Positions 1 through 8,748 of a stretch of 64,000 nt of DNA are shown here, in pieces. The stretch is taken from NCBI GenBank assembly GCA_029259715.1, contig JAJDEP010000019.1, positions 186,001 through 250,000 of the forward strand. Reading direction: 5' to 3'. The notes beneath the pieces were generated by a model. That model ran no database searches. It was not told the DNA's origin and was given only the letters and a program-made list of their open reading frames with translations. Made by a program: the position numbers and the translations under genes. Each line of letters starts with the position of its first letter. Position 1 is the first letter of the stretch. This DNA comes from Planctomycetota bacterium (lineage in GTDB: Bacteria > Planctomycetota > B15-G4).

Positions 1-308
1 GGCTTGCCGCGGCGCAGCTGGCCGTCGTCCATGCACGGCAGGTCGTCGTGGAGCAGCGAGTAGGCGTGGATCATCTCGACGGCGGCGGCGGCGCCCAGGG
101 CGTCGTCGAACACGGAGGGCAGCGCACCCCCAACGTCGAGTGCCCCCGCCACCACGAGGGTCGGCCGCAGGCGCTTGCCCCCGGAGAAGACGATGTGGCG
201 CATGGCCGCGGCCAGATCGCCGGCGGCCGCCTCGTCGGGGAGCCAGCGCTCCAAGGCGTCGTCGACCTGCTCGCAGCAGGCCCGCTGGAACGACTCGAAG
301 TCGTTCAT
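1..308 (-). CDS. ispA: Polyprenyl (farnesyl/geranyl) diphosphate synthase, 3' end outside window
   Basis: The N-terminal ~102 residues of a short-chain trans-prenyltransferase, which condenses isopentenyl diphosphate with allylic diphosphates in the cytosol. The first Asp-rich motif is complete near the left edge (LLHDDLPCMDDG followed by LRRGKP), preceded by the family's GGKRLRP motif at about residues 47-53 and AVEMIHAYS. The C-terminal half with the second Asp-rich motif lies beyond the edge. The ATG start lies 22 bp after the stop of the coiled-coil gene upstream, so it is probably the last member seen of a minus-strand operon. IspA fits the motif spacing, but a longer-chain synthase of the same family cannot be excluded. 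Confidence 0.9.
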   Translation of the reverse strand, partial: MNDFESFQRACCEQVDDALERWLPDEAAAGDLAAAMRHIVFSGGKRLRPTLVVAGALDVGGALPSVFDDALGAAAAVEMIHAYSLLHDDLPCMDDGQLRRGK

Positions 309-330
309 GCCGCGTGGCCGTCCCGGTTCG

Positions 331-1860
331 TCATCCTCCCACCGCCAGGGCGGCCTGCCAGGCGCCGAAGTCGGCACGGGGCAGCGGCAGACGCATGACC
401 CCGCGGAAGAACGGACGGGACTCGCCGCCGATGACGGACTCGCCGTCCGTGAGTACGAGGGTCGGGCCCTCGGGGCTGACCTCGGCGCGCGCCGCCCACA
501 GCCGACGGCCCTCGCCCTCGATGACGACATCGAGCAGGGCCGGGCCATCGCGCCCCCCCAACTCGAGCAAGCGATGGTCGTGCAAGGCCAGCAGCTGCCC
601 GAAGGCCGAGCGCATGCCTTCGAGCGAGACGACGGCGGCCGGCACGTCGAGCCCTTCGAGAGCGAGCGCCGAGAGGTCGGCGTCGGCGAGGTCCATGCTC
701 AGGACCACGGCGGAGACCGGCGCGTCGACCCAGACCTCGAGTCGCGGGCCTTCGGGGCCGCCGACCACCACCGCCCGGTCGCCCGAGACGCTGTCGAGGG
801 GCAGGCCCTCGGCATCGAGGCGCACCATGATCACCTCGCGGACGGCGCCTTCACGGACCGCGCCGGCCTCGGCGAATCGCGCCGCCGCGGCGCCGCCCGA
901 CGCGAGCACGGCGTTGAGGCGCTCGGCCAGCGACTCGAAGCCGGAGTCGCTGCTCACGCCCACGACGGCGGAGACCGGCACGACCACGCTGCGCAGGCGC
1001 AGCTCTTCGAGGGTGGCGAGCAGCTCTTCCCGTTGCAGCTCCTGCTCGAGCGTCTTGTTGCGCAGGCGCGTCATCTCTCCGAGGTGCGAGAGGCGCTCGT
1101 CCCGCAGGCCCGCGATCTCGTGCTCGGCGGCCGAGAGGTCACCGGTCAACCCCACGATGCGTGCCGTCAGGTCGGCGGCCTTCACCTCCGCGCCGGTCAG
1201 ACGCTCCGCGAGGTGATCGCGCTCGGCCGTGAGGGCCGAGAGCTGGGCCCGCACGAGCTCGTCACGATGGTCGAGGTCGGTGCGCAGGCCCGCCAGCAGG
1301 GTCTGCCGTTCGGACTTGAGCCGCTCCTCGGTGAGGGCCGTCGATTGTTGCAGGGCGTCGGTCACCGCTTCTTCTTGCTGGACCTGCGCGGCCTGCAGCG
1401 CCACGAGCAGCTCATCGTTGTCGCCGCCGTCCGCCACGACGCCGGCCAGCCACCAGAAGGCGACGCCCAGCACGACGACGAGGCTGCCGACCGCCACCGC
1501 GAGCTGCATGCGCGAACGTCGCCGCATGCGGCGCACCTCGCGCGAGGCACTGCGCTGGCCGTCGCGCACATCGTCGAGGCGATCGTGGAAACGATCGATG
1601 GAGTCGACCAGCGAATCGTCGACGCCGCCCCCGCCCGCGCTCACCCGTCGCATGAGGTCGTCCTGCGTGCGCCGCATGCCCTCCAACGCCTGGGCCTGCA
1701 TGACGAGGGCCGTGGCCAGGCGCGCCTCGGGGGACATGTTCTCGATGTCCCGGCTCGTGGGCGCAGCCGGCGCGTGGCGCTCGGGCGCCTCCGCATAGGC
1801 GGAGTCGTCGAGGGTCAGCGGGATGATGTCGTCGGGTTGTTCGCGTCGGGGCTCGTTCAC
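331..1860 (-). CDS. Coiled-coil membrane protein of unknown function
   Basis: A 509-aa protein I do not recognise. An acidic, proline-containing N-terminal part (about 1-115) is followed by one membrane segment at about 119-142, then a long charged heptad-rich region (about 150-260) predicted as coiled coil, then a C-terminal mixed domain with the motif ELRLRSVVVPVSAVVG. The likely topology is a cytoplasmic N-terminus with the coiled coil on the other side of the membrane. The GTG start overlaps the stop of the DUF2062 gene as GTGA, implying translational coupling; a much longer in-frame extension upstream is just antisense to coding sequence and was rejected. The function is unknown, and the neighbours give only a weak link to the envelope. 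Confidence 0.75.
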   Translation of the reverse strand: MNEPRREQPDDIIPLTLDDSAYAEAPERHAPAAPTSRDIENMSPEARLATALVMQAQALEGMRRTQDDLMRRVSAGGGGVDDSLVDSIDRFHDRLDDVRDGQRSASREVRRMRRRSRMQLAVAVGSLVVVLGVAFWWLAGVVADGGDNDELLVALQAAQVQQEEAVTDALQQSTALTEERLKSERQTLLAGLRTDLDHRDELVRAQLSALTAERDHLAERLTGAEVKAADLTARIVGLTGDLSAAEHEIAGLRDERLSHLGEMTRLRNKTLEQELQREELLATLEELRLRSVVVPVSAVVGVSSDSGFESLAERLNAVLASGGAAAARFAEAGAVREGAVREVIMVRLDAEGLPLDSVSGDRAVVVGGPEGPRLEVWVDAPVSAVVLSMDLADADLSALALEGLDVPAAVVSLEGMRSAFGQLLALHDHRLLELGGRDGPALLDVVIEGEGRRLWAARAEVSPEGPTLVLTDGESVIGGESRPFFRGVMRLPLPRADFGAWQAALAVGG

Positions 1861-2483
1861 GTCTTGGTCACCGTTTCGGTCTCGTCGGCGCTCAACGCCG
1901 GTGCGGCTCCCCCTTCCGGCATGGCCGGGGGTCCGTCTTGGACGCCGGCGCCGGCGGCTTCTGCCTGCTGCCTGTTCTCGAAGTCCTGCTCCAGGCGCTG
2001 GGCCCGTCGGGTGGCCCAGAGCAGCGCGCCGTGATAGGCCGCGACCGCCAGGGCCGTCGCCATGATGAACGACCCCACCGCCATAGGCCAGACGACTTCG
2101 CTCCCCAGGAAGTCGAAGAGGCCCCGCAGGCCGGCCCACAGCCCCTGACCCTGCGCCGTCTCCCAAGCCAGATCGATCCGTTCACTCAGCACCGAGTAGT
2201 CGAGCGCCGGCTGCGCCAGCACCAACGTCCCCACCAGGTAGAAGGCGAAATACAGCGGCACCATGGTCACCGGGTTGCTCAGCCAGACCAGGGCCACGGC
2301 CACCGGGATGTTCGCCCTCAGCGGGATGCCCAGCACACCGACCACGAACATCTGGATACCCACCGTCGGCGTGAAGGCCACCCAGGTGCCCAGGGCCGCG
2401 CCACGAGCGATGGACATCGGCGAGCCGTGCGCATGGCGGAGCGGGCCGACGACGTGCTCGGAGAACAGCCCGGAGAGACTCAC
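1857..2483 (-). CDS. DUF2062 family membrane protein
   Basis: A 208-aa integral membrane protein. The N-terminal half has the DUF2062 signature: a glycine-rich first segment with ALGTWVAFTPTVGIQMFVVG (about 30-49), a second segment with NPVTMVPLYFAFYLVG, and a third near 140-160 (FIMATALAVAAYHGALLWAT). The C-terminal tail is charged and soluble. DUF2062 proteins are small inner-membrane proteins of unknown biochemical role. The GTG start overlaps the preceding gene's stop as GTGA, and the gene's own stop overlaps the next start in the same way, so three minus-strand genes are coupled. Confidence 0.85.
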   Translation of the reverse strand: MSLSGLFSEHVVGPLRHAHGSPMSIARGAALGTWVAFTPTVGIQMFVVGVLGIPLRANIPVAVALVWLSNPVTMVPLYFAFYLVGTLVLAQPALDYSVLSERIDLAWETAQGQGLWAGLRGLFDFLGSEVVWPMAVGSFIMATALAVAAYHGALLWATRRAQRLEQDFENRQQAEAAGAGVQDGPPAMPEGGAAPALSADETETVTKT

Positions 2484-3292
2484 CAGCCGTCCCTGCGTCC
2501 CTCGGCCGACAGCCAGCGGCCCCAGTCCTCGACGCTCTCGAAGCGCTGGCGCGTGAGCGCCCGCAGTGCGTCGTTGAACGGGTATTCGATGCGGGCGAAG
2601 GCCGTGCCCGCCGGCGTCTCCTCGTCGTCCTTCGCCTTGCGCGCCGCCTTCTCAGCCCGCTGGCGCAGCTTGTCGAAGGCCTCGTGCACCGCCTCGGCCG
2701 CCTCGCGCCGTACGCTCACGTCGGCCTCCGAGAGGCGGCTCAGCGCGCCGGCGGCCGCCACCATCACCGGCGCCTCGTCGTGATCGAGGTAGTCGGCGAA
2801 GAAGTCGAGCTGCTCGGGGTCGCGGCGATGTCCCAGCCCCTCGAGCAGGTTGGCCTGGACCTCGGGCCAGGTCTTGATGTGCGGCACCTTCAGCGCGTTG
2901 CGCAAGACCTTGTCGCCGCCGTCCTTGTCGAACACGAGGCCGATGGCCATGCGGTAACAATGCTGGATGCCGTCGAGGTCGGTGGTGCCGTCCGCGAGGT
3001 ATTCGTCCCGCGGCTTGAACCTGGAGAAGAGCTTGCCGACCCCCTTCAGGGCCTTGCCGGCCGTCTTGGGCGAGAGCTCGGCCCAGTTCGCGTCCAGGAC
3101 GCCCAGGGCCCCCTGCACGGTCTCGGGTTCGCGCGCCTTGATCCCGTCGCCGAGGTCTTCGAGGGCCAACAGCCCCCGGACTTCGGGGTCGATCACCAGG
3201 TCAAACGGGAGCTGCTGGGCCGCTGCTGTCACCCCGAGAGCCCCGAGCAGGCCGATCCCGAGGCAGGTCAGACGCAGAGCACGGCTCGACAC
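2480..3292 (-). CDS. Secreted helical (possibly HEAT-like) hypothetical protein
   Basis: A protein of about 270 aa with a signal peptide (LTCLGIGLLGALGVTAAAQQ) and a predominantly helical mature part. That part contains paired helices resembling HEAT repeats, e.g. around HIKTWPEVQANLLEGLGHRR and the DEAPVMVAAAGALSRLSEAD segment. I chose the GTG at 3292 because it has GAGGA about six bases upstream; a TTG nine codons further upstream is the other option. It is first in a minus-strand chain coupled through GTGA overlaps to DUF2062. The HEAT assignment rests only on helix pattern and is tentative. Confidence 0.7.
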   Translation of the reverse strand: MSSRALRLTCLGIGLLGALGVTAAAQQLPFDLVIDPEVRGLLALEDLGDGIKAREPETVQGALGVLDANWAELSPKTAGKALKGVGKLFSRFKPRDEYLADGTTDLDGIQHCYRMAIGLVFDKDGGDKVLRNALKVPHIKTWPEVQANLLEGLGHRRDPEQLDFFADYLDHDEAPVMVAAAGALSRLSEADVSVRREAAEAVHEAFDKLRQRAEKAARKAKDDEETPAGTAFARIEYPFNDALRALTRQRFESVEDWGRWLSAEGRRDGW

Positions 3293-3362
3293 GACGGTCC
3301 TCGGGGAGGTGGGGGGCAACCCTCATCGTAGGGCCGCACCCGGGGATCCGCAACGCGCTCGG

Positions 3363-3380
3363 AGGCCCGCTGACGGGCCT
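3363..3380 (-). terminator. Hairpin just downstream of pabC
   Basis: A perfect 7-bp stem AGGCCCG/CGGGCCT with a CTGA loop begins six bases after the pabC stop. No T-tract follows, so it is a weak intrinsic terminator or an mRNA 3'-end stabiliser. Confidence 0.4.
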
Positions 3381-3385
3381 GTCCG

Positions 3386-4267
3386 TCAGCCGCATTCGGT
3401 CCGCACGAGTGTGACGAAGGCCGCTGACAGCGCGTCCGTGACCGGTCGGTCGGGGCCGAACACCCGCCCGTCCAATTCGTCGACGGCCATCACGCCCTTG
3501 GCCGAACTGGTCAGGAAGCACTCGTCCGCTGCGGCCAGCTCGGTCACGAGCAGGTCACGCTCTTCCCATCGCACGCCGATGTCGTCCGCGATCTCGAGCA
3601 CGAGACCGCGGGTGATGCCCGGCAGGATTCCCATGCCCAGGGGTGGCGTGATCAGGGCGCCGTCGTGTACCGCGAAGACGTTGCTCACCGTCGCCTCGCT
3701 GACGCGCCCTTCGGGGTCGACCATGAGGTCGTCCACCCGACCGGCCCGCTGGGCCTCGTCGCGCAGCAGGTAGTGCAGCAGGTAGTTGGTCGACTTGATG
3801 CCCGAGAGCGGCGAGGTCACGTCCGGGATGGAATGGGCGATGCCCACCACCACTCGCCGGCCGGCGGGCCACGGGCCGAGGCTGCGCAGGAAGGCCAGCA
3901 CGTGTCCGCTCCCCTGCACCGAACCCGGCGCCGCACCCTCGTCGCCGGCCGTGATCGTCAGTCGACACAGCGCTTGCTGGACTCCGTTGCGTTGCGCCAA
4001 CGCGGGCAGGCCCTGTGCGAGGTCGGCGACCCCGTCCGGGACGTCCAGGCCCACCGCCTCGAGCGACCGGGCCAGGCGCGGCAGATGACGCGCGAGCATG
4101 AACGGACGTCCCGCCTCGATGCGCACCGTCTCGAAGGCGCCCAGGCCGTAGAGCAGCGTGCGGTCGAGCGCCGAGACCGTGGCCTCGGCGGCGGGCAGCA
4201 CCACCCCGTCGCGCCACACCCACGGCAGTACGCCGCCGGCGACCGTGACCAATCCCGGCGCACTCAT
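3386..4267 (-). CDS. pabC: Class IV aminotransferase, probable 4-amino-4-deoxychorismate lyase
   Basis: A 293-aa PLP enzyme of fold-type IV. Recognisable features are LLYGLGAFETVRI (about 38-50), the PLP-lysine context SGIKSTNYLL with Lys158, and the C-terminal EATVSNVFA and GITRGLVLEIA phosphate-binding motifs. It probably cleaves aminodeoxychorismate to p-aminobenzoate and pyruvate for folate synthesis. The start was chosen at MSAPGL, directly after pabB (10-nt gap), because residues upstream are antisense-like. The family also includes branched-chain and D-amino acid aminotransferases; adjacency to pabB is the argument for PabC. Confidence 0.85.
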   Translation of the reverse strand: MSAPGLVTVAGGVLPWVWRDGVVLPAAEATVSALDRTLLYGLGAFETVRIEAGRPFMLARHLPRLARSLEAVGLDVPDGVADLAQGLPALAQRNGVQQALCRLTITAGDEGAAPGSVQGSGHVLAFLRSLGPWPAGRRVVVGIAHSIPDVTSPLSGIKSTNYLLHYLLRDEAQRAGRVDDLMVDPEGRVSEATVSNVFAVHDGALITPPLGMGILPGITRGLVLEIADDIGVRWEERDLLVTELAAADECFLTSSAKGVMAVDELDGRVFGPDRPVTDALSAAFVTLVRTECG

Positions 4268-4277
4268 CGCAGGCTTC

Positions 4278-5687
4278 TCACGAGCAGGCATCCACGGCAG
4301 GCAAGGCAACCCCGAGGGCTTCGAAGGCGGCGCGCGCCTTGTGCAGCGTCTCTTCGTACTCGGCGGCCGGGTCGGACGCCAGGGTGATGCCCCCGCCCAC
4401 CGGCACCAGCAAGCGACCGGGCACCGCCGTCGCGATGCGGATGGCCACCGACAGATCGAAGTCGCCGCCGGCGCCGATCCAGCCCAGCGCGCCGGTGTAG
4501 ACATGCCGGCGCACCGGCTCGAGGGCGTCGATGATGTCGAGGGCGGCGATCTTGGGCGTGCCCGTCACCGACGCCGGCGGGAAGGCGGCCTCGATGATCG
4601 CGCCGGGCGACAGGCTCACCGGGACCCGCGCCGACACGGCCGCCACGCGATGGAACACGGTGGGCCAGGCGTCCGTCGCGAAAGGCAAGGCCACCTGCAC
4701 CGATCCGATCTGCGCCGACCGGCCCAGGTCGTTGCGCACGAGGTCGACGATCATGGCCAGCTCGGCCTGCTCCTTGGGGCTGGCCTCGAGCTCCGCCTGC
4801 AGGCGCGCGTCCTCGCCGGCGTCGGCGCCCCGGGGGCGCGTGCCCTTGATGGGCCGCGAGAGCAACCGCTCGCCGCGTCGCCGCAGGAACAGCTCCGGCG
4901 AGTTGGAGATGACCGCACCGTGCGGCGTGCGGATCAACGCACCGAACGGGGCCCGGGCACCGGCCCGCCAGGCGCGGTGCAGATCCACGGGGCGCCCCGA
5001 CCACTCCATCTCGAAGCGCTGGGCGAGGTTCACCTGGTAGACGTCGCCGTCGAGGATGTGCTCGCGCACGGCGTCCACGGCCGCCATGTAGGCCGCGCGA
5101 TCGAAGGTGGACGTCACGCGCCCCACCGACGCCGGCGCGGCCGTCGACGCCCGCGCCTCGCGTCCGAGCGCCCGCACCGTGTCGACACAGGCTCGCGCCG
5201 TCGCCGCGTCGCCGCGCCCCACCACGCGTCGACGGCCGCTCTCCCGCTCCTCGACGACGGCGAAGGCATAGATGCCCATGCAGAGGTCGGGCAGCTCGAC
5301 GTCGGGGCGCGCCCGCGCGGTCTGGCGCTCGAGTTGGCGGCCCAGGTCGTAGCCGAGCCAGCCCGCCGCGCAGCCGGCGAAGGGGGCGCGCGCCCCCGCG
5401 TCGTCGGCCGCGCCCGCCGGTGCCTGCGCCGCACCGGGGAAATGACGTGCGAGGGCGGCCGAGACCCGCTCCAGGGCCCGGGGACCGGGCTCGTCCCAGG
5501 CCGCTTCCACCACCTCGACCGGATCGAACAGCAGCAGGTCCCGCTCGGCAAAGTCGTCGGGTCCGGTGCCGCTGTCGAACAGCACCGGACGACGCGCGTC
5601 GGGCAGGGCGGCCGCGAGGTCCGCCAGGAGTGGTCCGGCCGGCAGGTCCTGCGAGAACAGCGCGCCCTCCACATTCATGCAGGGCAT
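4278..5687 (-). CDS. pabB: Aminodeoxychorismate synthase component I
   Basis: A 469-aa chorismate-utilising enzyme. It carries DGDVYQVNLAQRFE (about 213-226), SNSPELFLRR, the diagnostic PIKGTRPRG with Lys281 (anthranilate synthases usually have PIAGT), SVTGTPKIAALDIIDALEP, and a C-terminal YTGALGWIGAGGDFDLSVAI block. The Lys in PIKGT is the residue that forms the covalent intermediate in PabB, which argues against TrpE. It converts chorismate to aminodeoxychorismate with ammonia from a glutamine amidotransferase subunit (not seen here), for folate. The ATG at 5687 has AGGG about eight bases upstream. It is operonic with pabC. Confidence 0.92.
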   Translation of the reverse strand: MPCMNVEGALFSQDLPAGPLLADLAAALPDARRPVLFDSGTGPDDFAERDLLLFDPVEVVEAAWDEPGPRALERVSAALARHFPGAAQAPAGAADDAGARAPFAGCAAGWLGYDLGRQLERQTARARPDVELPDLCMGIYAFAVVEERESGRRRVVGRGDAATARACVDTVRALGREARASTAAPASVGRVTSTFDRAAYMAAVDAVREHILDGDVYQVNLAQRFEMEWSGRPVDLHRAWRAGARAPFGALIRTPHGAVISNSPELFLRRRGERLLSRPIKGTRPRGADAGEDARLQAELEASPKEQAELAMIVDLVRNDLGRSAQIGSVQVALPFATDAWPTVFHRVAAVSARVPVSLSPGAIIEAAFPPASVTGTPKIAALDIIDALEPVRRHVYTGALGWIGAGGDFDLSVAIRIATAVPGRLLVPVGGGITLASDPAAEYEETLHKARAAFEALGVALPAVDACS

Positions 5688-5774
5688 TCTAGAAACCCTG
5701 CGACGCGAGGCCGAGAATCGAGGCGTCCCGCCATCCCTCTCCGCAGACCTCCACCGAAGAATTGGGCGACCACG

Positions 5775-6653
5775 ATGCTGCAGGCCTGGCTCTCCACCAT
5801 GCAGCATTCACGGCAGGCCAGCCCGCATACGGTGCGCGCCTACCGCTCCGACCTCTCGGCGTTGTTGGGTTGGTGCACCGAGCAGGGCGTCGACGACCCG
5901 CGCCACATCGACACGCTGCTGCTGCGTGAGTACCTGGCGACCCTCGAGAACCCCAGCCGGTCGACCACGGCCCGCAAGCTCGCGGCCATGCGCGGGTTCT
6001 TCGGCTGGCTCCACACCATGGGCAAGATCGAGAGCGATCCCATGGGGCCCCTGCGGACGCCGCGTCGCGGGCGCCCCCTGCCCCGCGCCCTCGACGAGGA
6101 CGCCATGGGCAAGCTGCTGGCCACCCCCGACCGCACACCGGCCGGCGTGCGCGACCGGGCTGTGCTCGAGATGCTGTATTCCACGGGCATGCGCGTCGGC
6201 GAGTGCGAGGGCCTCGATCTCGCCGACATCGACCCCGACGCCGGGTCCGTGCGCGTGCTCGGCAAAGGCCGCAAGGAGCGCCTCACCTTCCTGGGCTCGC
6301 CGGCCCGCCGGGCCCTCGATGCCTGGCTCGTGGAGCGCGACGCGCTGCTCGGCAGGAAGCGCCGCCGCATCCAGACGGCCCTGTTCGTCAACGCCCGCGA
6401 CGGCGGCCGGCTCAGCTCACGCTCCATCGCTCGCATCGTGAAGCGCCACGCCGAGTCCGCAGGCTTGCCTTCCGACACGTCCCCGCACACCCTACGCCAC
6501 TCCTTCGCGACGCACCTGCTCGACCACGGTGCCGACCTGCGCGTCGTGCAGGAGATGCTGGGACACGAGAGCCTTTCGACCACCCAGGTCTACACCCACG
6601 TGTCGATCCACCGCATCAAGGAGGTCTACGAGCGCGCCCATCCCCGGGCCTGA
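5775..6653 (+). CDS. xerC: Tyrosine recombinase XerC/XerD type
   Basis: A 292-aa site-specific recombinase, the usual Xer length. The N-terminal SAM-like core-binding domain (about 1-90) has the TVRAYRSDL motif. The catalytic domain shows all expected residues: Arg140 (STGMRVGE), Lys164 (GKGRKER), His238 and Arg241 (HTLRHSFATH), His264 (LGHESLSTTQ) and the nucleophile Tyr273 (VYTHV). It would resolve chromosome dimers at dif with a partner Xer; XerC versus XerD cannot be decided from sequence alone. No mobile-element context is seen, which supports a housekeeping role. The ClC gene follows after seven bases. Confidence 0.92.
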   Translation: MLQAWLSTMQHSRQASPHTVRAYRSDLSALLGWCTEQGVDDPRHIDTLLLREYLATLENPSRSTTARKLAAMRGFFGWLHTMGKIESDPMGPLRTPRRGRPLPRALDEDAMGKLLATPDRTPAGVRDRAVLEMLYSTGMRVGECEGLDLADIDPDAGSVRVLGKGRKERLTFLGSPARRALDAWLVERDALLGRKRRRIQTALFVNARDGGRLSSRSIARIVKRHAESAGLPSDTSPHTLRHSFATHLLDHGADLRVVQEMLGHESLSTTQVYTHVSIHRIKEVYERAHPRA

Positions 6654-6660
6654 GTCCGCC

Positions 6661-8466
6661 ATGAGCGCCTACCGCCTCCGTCACCGACTTCGCCGCATGC
6701 TGCTCAAGGCGCTCGACCGGATCGAGCCCCTGGTCGGCGGCGAGGCCACAACGCTGGTCGCCCTCGGCGCGCTCATCGGTCTGGTGACGGGCGGACTCGC
6801 GGTGGTGTTCGTCTACCTGCTGCGCATCATCGACGGACTGGTGTGGGACCACAGCCTGCCGGACCTCCACCGCTTCTCCCACGAGTCGCCGCTCGCGGTC
6901 GCGGACGTCGACACGTTCACGCGTTTCTACCCGCTGGTCATCGTGCCGGTGGGCATGCTCCTGGTCGTGTGGTTCGTGCGGCGCTTCGCTCCATCGGCCG
7001 CCGGGCACGGCGTGCCCGAGGTGATGGAGGCAGTGGCCACGCGCTCGGGACGCATCAGCGGCCGCGTCGGTTGGGTCAAGCTGCTGGCCTCGTCGGCGAA
7101 CATCGGCATGGGCGGATCTCTCGGCAAGGAGGGCCCCGTCGTCCAGGTGGGCTCGGCCCTCGGGTCGGTGTTCGGGCAGTTCTTCTCGGTCAAGCGCACG
7201 CACATGCGCACGCTCGTGGGCTGCGGCGCGGCCGCCGGCATCGCGGCGGTGTTCAACGCGCCCATCGGCGGCGTGCTGTTCGCGCTCGAGATCATCATCG
7301 GCACCTACAGCCTGTCGTCCTTCTCGCCCATCGTGATCGCGTCGGTGGTGGGCGCCGTCACGGCCCGCAGCATCCTCGGCGACCAGCCGGCCTTCTTCAT
7401 CCCCGAGGCGCTGCACGACGTACTCACCGTGCTGACGCCCTGGGAGCTGGGCGCCTACGTCGTGCTGGGGCTCGGGGCGGGACTGCTCTCGGTGGGATTC
7501 ACGCGCCTGCTCTACGGCGTCGAGGACCTGTTCGACGGCTGGCGCACCCACTGGGCCCTGCGCGCCGGCACCGCCGGACTCATCGTGGGCGGCATGGGCG
7601 TCTACCTGCCGCAGATCCTCGGCGAGGGTCACGGGACCATGAGCGACCTGTTGCTGGGCACCGCCCTGCCCTGGACGCTGCTGCTCACGCTGGCCTTGCT
7701 CAAGACCCTCGCCACCGCCGTGACGCTGGGCGGCGGCGGATCCGGCGGCGTGTTCATGCCGTCGCTCTTCGTGGGCGCCATGGTGGGCGCGGCCTTCGGC
7801 CAGGGCATGGAGGCGCTGTTCCCGGGCGCCGTGGCCCCCACCGGCGCCTACGCCCTCGCCGGCATGGCGGCCCTGCTCGCGGGCACGGCCCACGCGCCGC
7901 TCACCGGCATCCTGCTGCTGTTCGAGATGAGCGACAACTACCTGCTGATCCTGCCGCTCATGACCGCGTCGGTGCTGGCCACCATGGTCTCGCGCGGGAT
8001 GCTGAAGGACTCGGTCTACACGCTCAAACTCTCGCGCCGCGGCATCTTCGTGAACGAGCGGCCCGACACGGCGTTGCTGCGCCGGCTGCACGTCGCCGAC
8101 GCCATGCGCCCGCCGGCGGAGACCATCCTCGAATCGGCGCGCTTCAACGAGATCGTCGAGCACCTGCTGGGATCGCGGCAGCACGACTTCCCTGTGGTGG
8201 ACGCCGACGACCACCTCATGGGCGCGCTCTCGCTCGACGACCTGCGCGAGTTCATCCGCGAGGAACACCTGCGCCAGATCCTCGTGGCCCGCGACTGCGT
8301 CCACCCCATCGACACCCTCGCGCCCCAGTCGACGCTGCTGGCCGCTTTCGAGACCTTCGAACGCGACAACGTCTACGAGGTGCCCGTCATCAGCCGCGGT
8401 CGGGTGGTGGGCTCGCTGCGCCGGCGCGACGTGCTCGCGGCGTACGGGCGCGCGCTCCGCAGCTGA
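6661..8466 (+). CDS. ClC-type chloride channel/antiporter with C-terminal CBS pair
   Basis: A 601-aa membrane transporter. The selectivity-filter motifs are present: GSLGKEGPVVQ (about 157-167), a GGGGSGGVFMPSLFVGA block after the second half begins, and a glycine-rich helix at AALLAGTAHAPLTGILLLFE. The Glu in GKEGP corresponds to the gating glutamate. After about residue 460 a soluble tail carries two CBS domains (VADAMRPPAETI and a second near DCVHPIDTLAPQSTLLAAF), which sense nucleotides in relatives. It starts seven bases after the Xer gene and may be cotranscribed with it. Confidence 0.93.
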   Translation: MSAYRLRHRLRRMLLKALDRIEPLVGGEATTLVALGALIGLVTGGLAVVFVYLLRIIDGLVWDHSLPDLHRFSHESPLAVADVDTFTRFYPLVIVPVGMLLVVWFVRRFAPSAAGHGVPEVMEAVATRSGRISGRVGWVKLLASSANIGMGGSLGKEGPVVQVGSALGSVFGQFFSVKRTHMRTLVGCGAAAGIAAVFNAPIGGVLFALEIIIGTYSLSSFSPIVIASVVGAVTARSILGDQPAFFIPEALHDVLTVLTPWELGAYVVLGLGAGLLSVGFTRLLYGVEDLFDGWRTHWALRAGTAGLIVGGMGVYLPQILGEGHGTMSDLLLGTALPWTLLLTLALLKTLATAVTLGGGGSGGVFMPSLFVGAMVGAAFGQGMEALFPGAVAPTGAYALAGMAALLAGTAHAPLTGILLLFEMSDNYLLILPLMTASVLATMVSRGMLKDSVYTLKLSRRGIFVNERPDTALLRRLHVADAMRPPAETILESARFNEIVEHLLGSRQHDFPVVDADDHLMGALSLDDLREFIREEHLRQILVARDCVHPIDTLAPQSTLLAAFETFERDNVYEVPVISRGRVVGSLRRRDVLAAYGRALRS

Positions 8467-8490
8467 GCCCGCGCCGGAGGACCCCAGGCG

Positions 8491-8539
8491 CGCTCAGGCC
8501 GCCCCGGAAGCGCTCAGGCCTCTCTCAGCCCGCTCAGGC
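8491..8539. repeat. Three direct repeats of CGCTCAGGC at an exact 20-bp period
   Basis: CGCTCAGGC occurs at 8491-8499, 8511-8519 and 8531-8539, between the convergent ClC and small membrane protein genes. The first two copies extend to an 11-mer (GCGCTCAGGCC). The third overlaps the stop codon of the small protein. The 20-bp spacing places the copies roughly two helical turns apart. Confidence 0.7.
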
Positions 8540-8701
8540 TGTCCCGGGCCGCTCCATCCACTTGCCGAGCATGAACACGAGGGCGCCCAGCGCGAGGCCG
8601 CCGAACTCGAACAGCATGTCGTCGATAGAGGTGAGGCTGGCGATCAGCACGAAGGTCACGACGAGCAGACCCAGCAGCTGCACCATGCGCGGGAATCCCA
8701 T
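8534..8701 (-). CDS. Small two-helix membrane protein (55 aa)
   Basis: A short gene easily missed. The translation is two hydrophobic helices separated by a short acidic turn: VQLLGLLVVTFVLIASLTSI (7-26), then DDMLFEFG, then GLALGALVFMLGKWMERPG. ATG at 8701, TGA at 8534. The hydrophobic/charged alternation, with KWMER at the cytoplasmic end, looks like a real small inner-membrane protein rather than chance, but no clear ribosome binding site is visible. It lies convergent to ClC and downstream of the TPR lipoprotein gene on the same strand (47-nt gap). Function unknown. Confidence 0.6.
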   Translation of the reverse strand: MGFPRMVQLLGLLVVTFVLIASLTSIDDMLFEFGGLALGALVFMLGKWMERPGTA

Positions 8702-8748
8702 GGCCCGATGTTAGCGAACCCCTCGGGCTCGCGCTCCGGGCAGGCGCC

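Noticed and set aside
4158-5774. Long in-frame N-terminal extension of the Xer recombinase
   Set aside because: It is antisense to pabB/pabC with frame-shadow composition; the 292-aa form has the normal Xer length and all catalytic residues.
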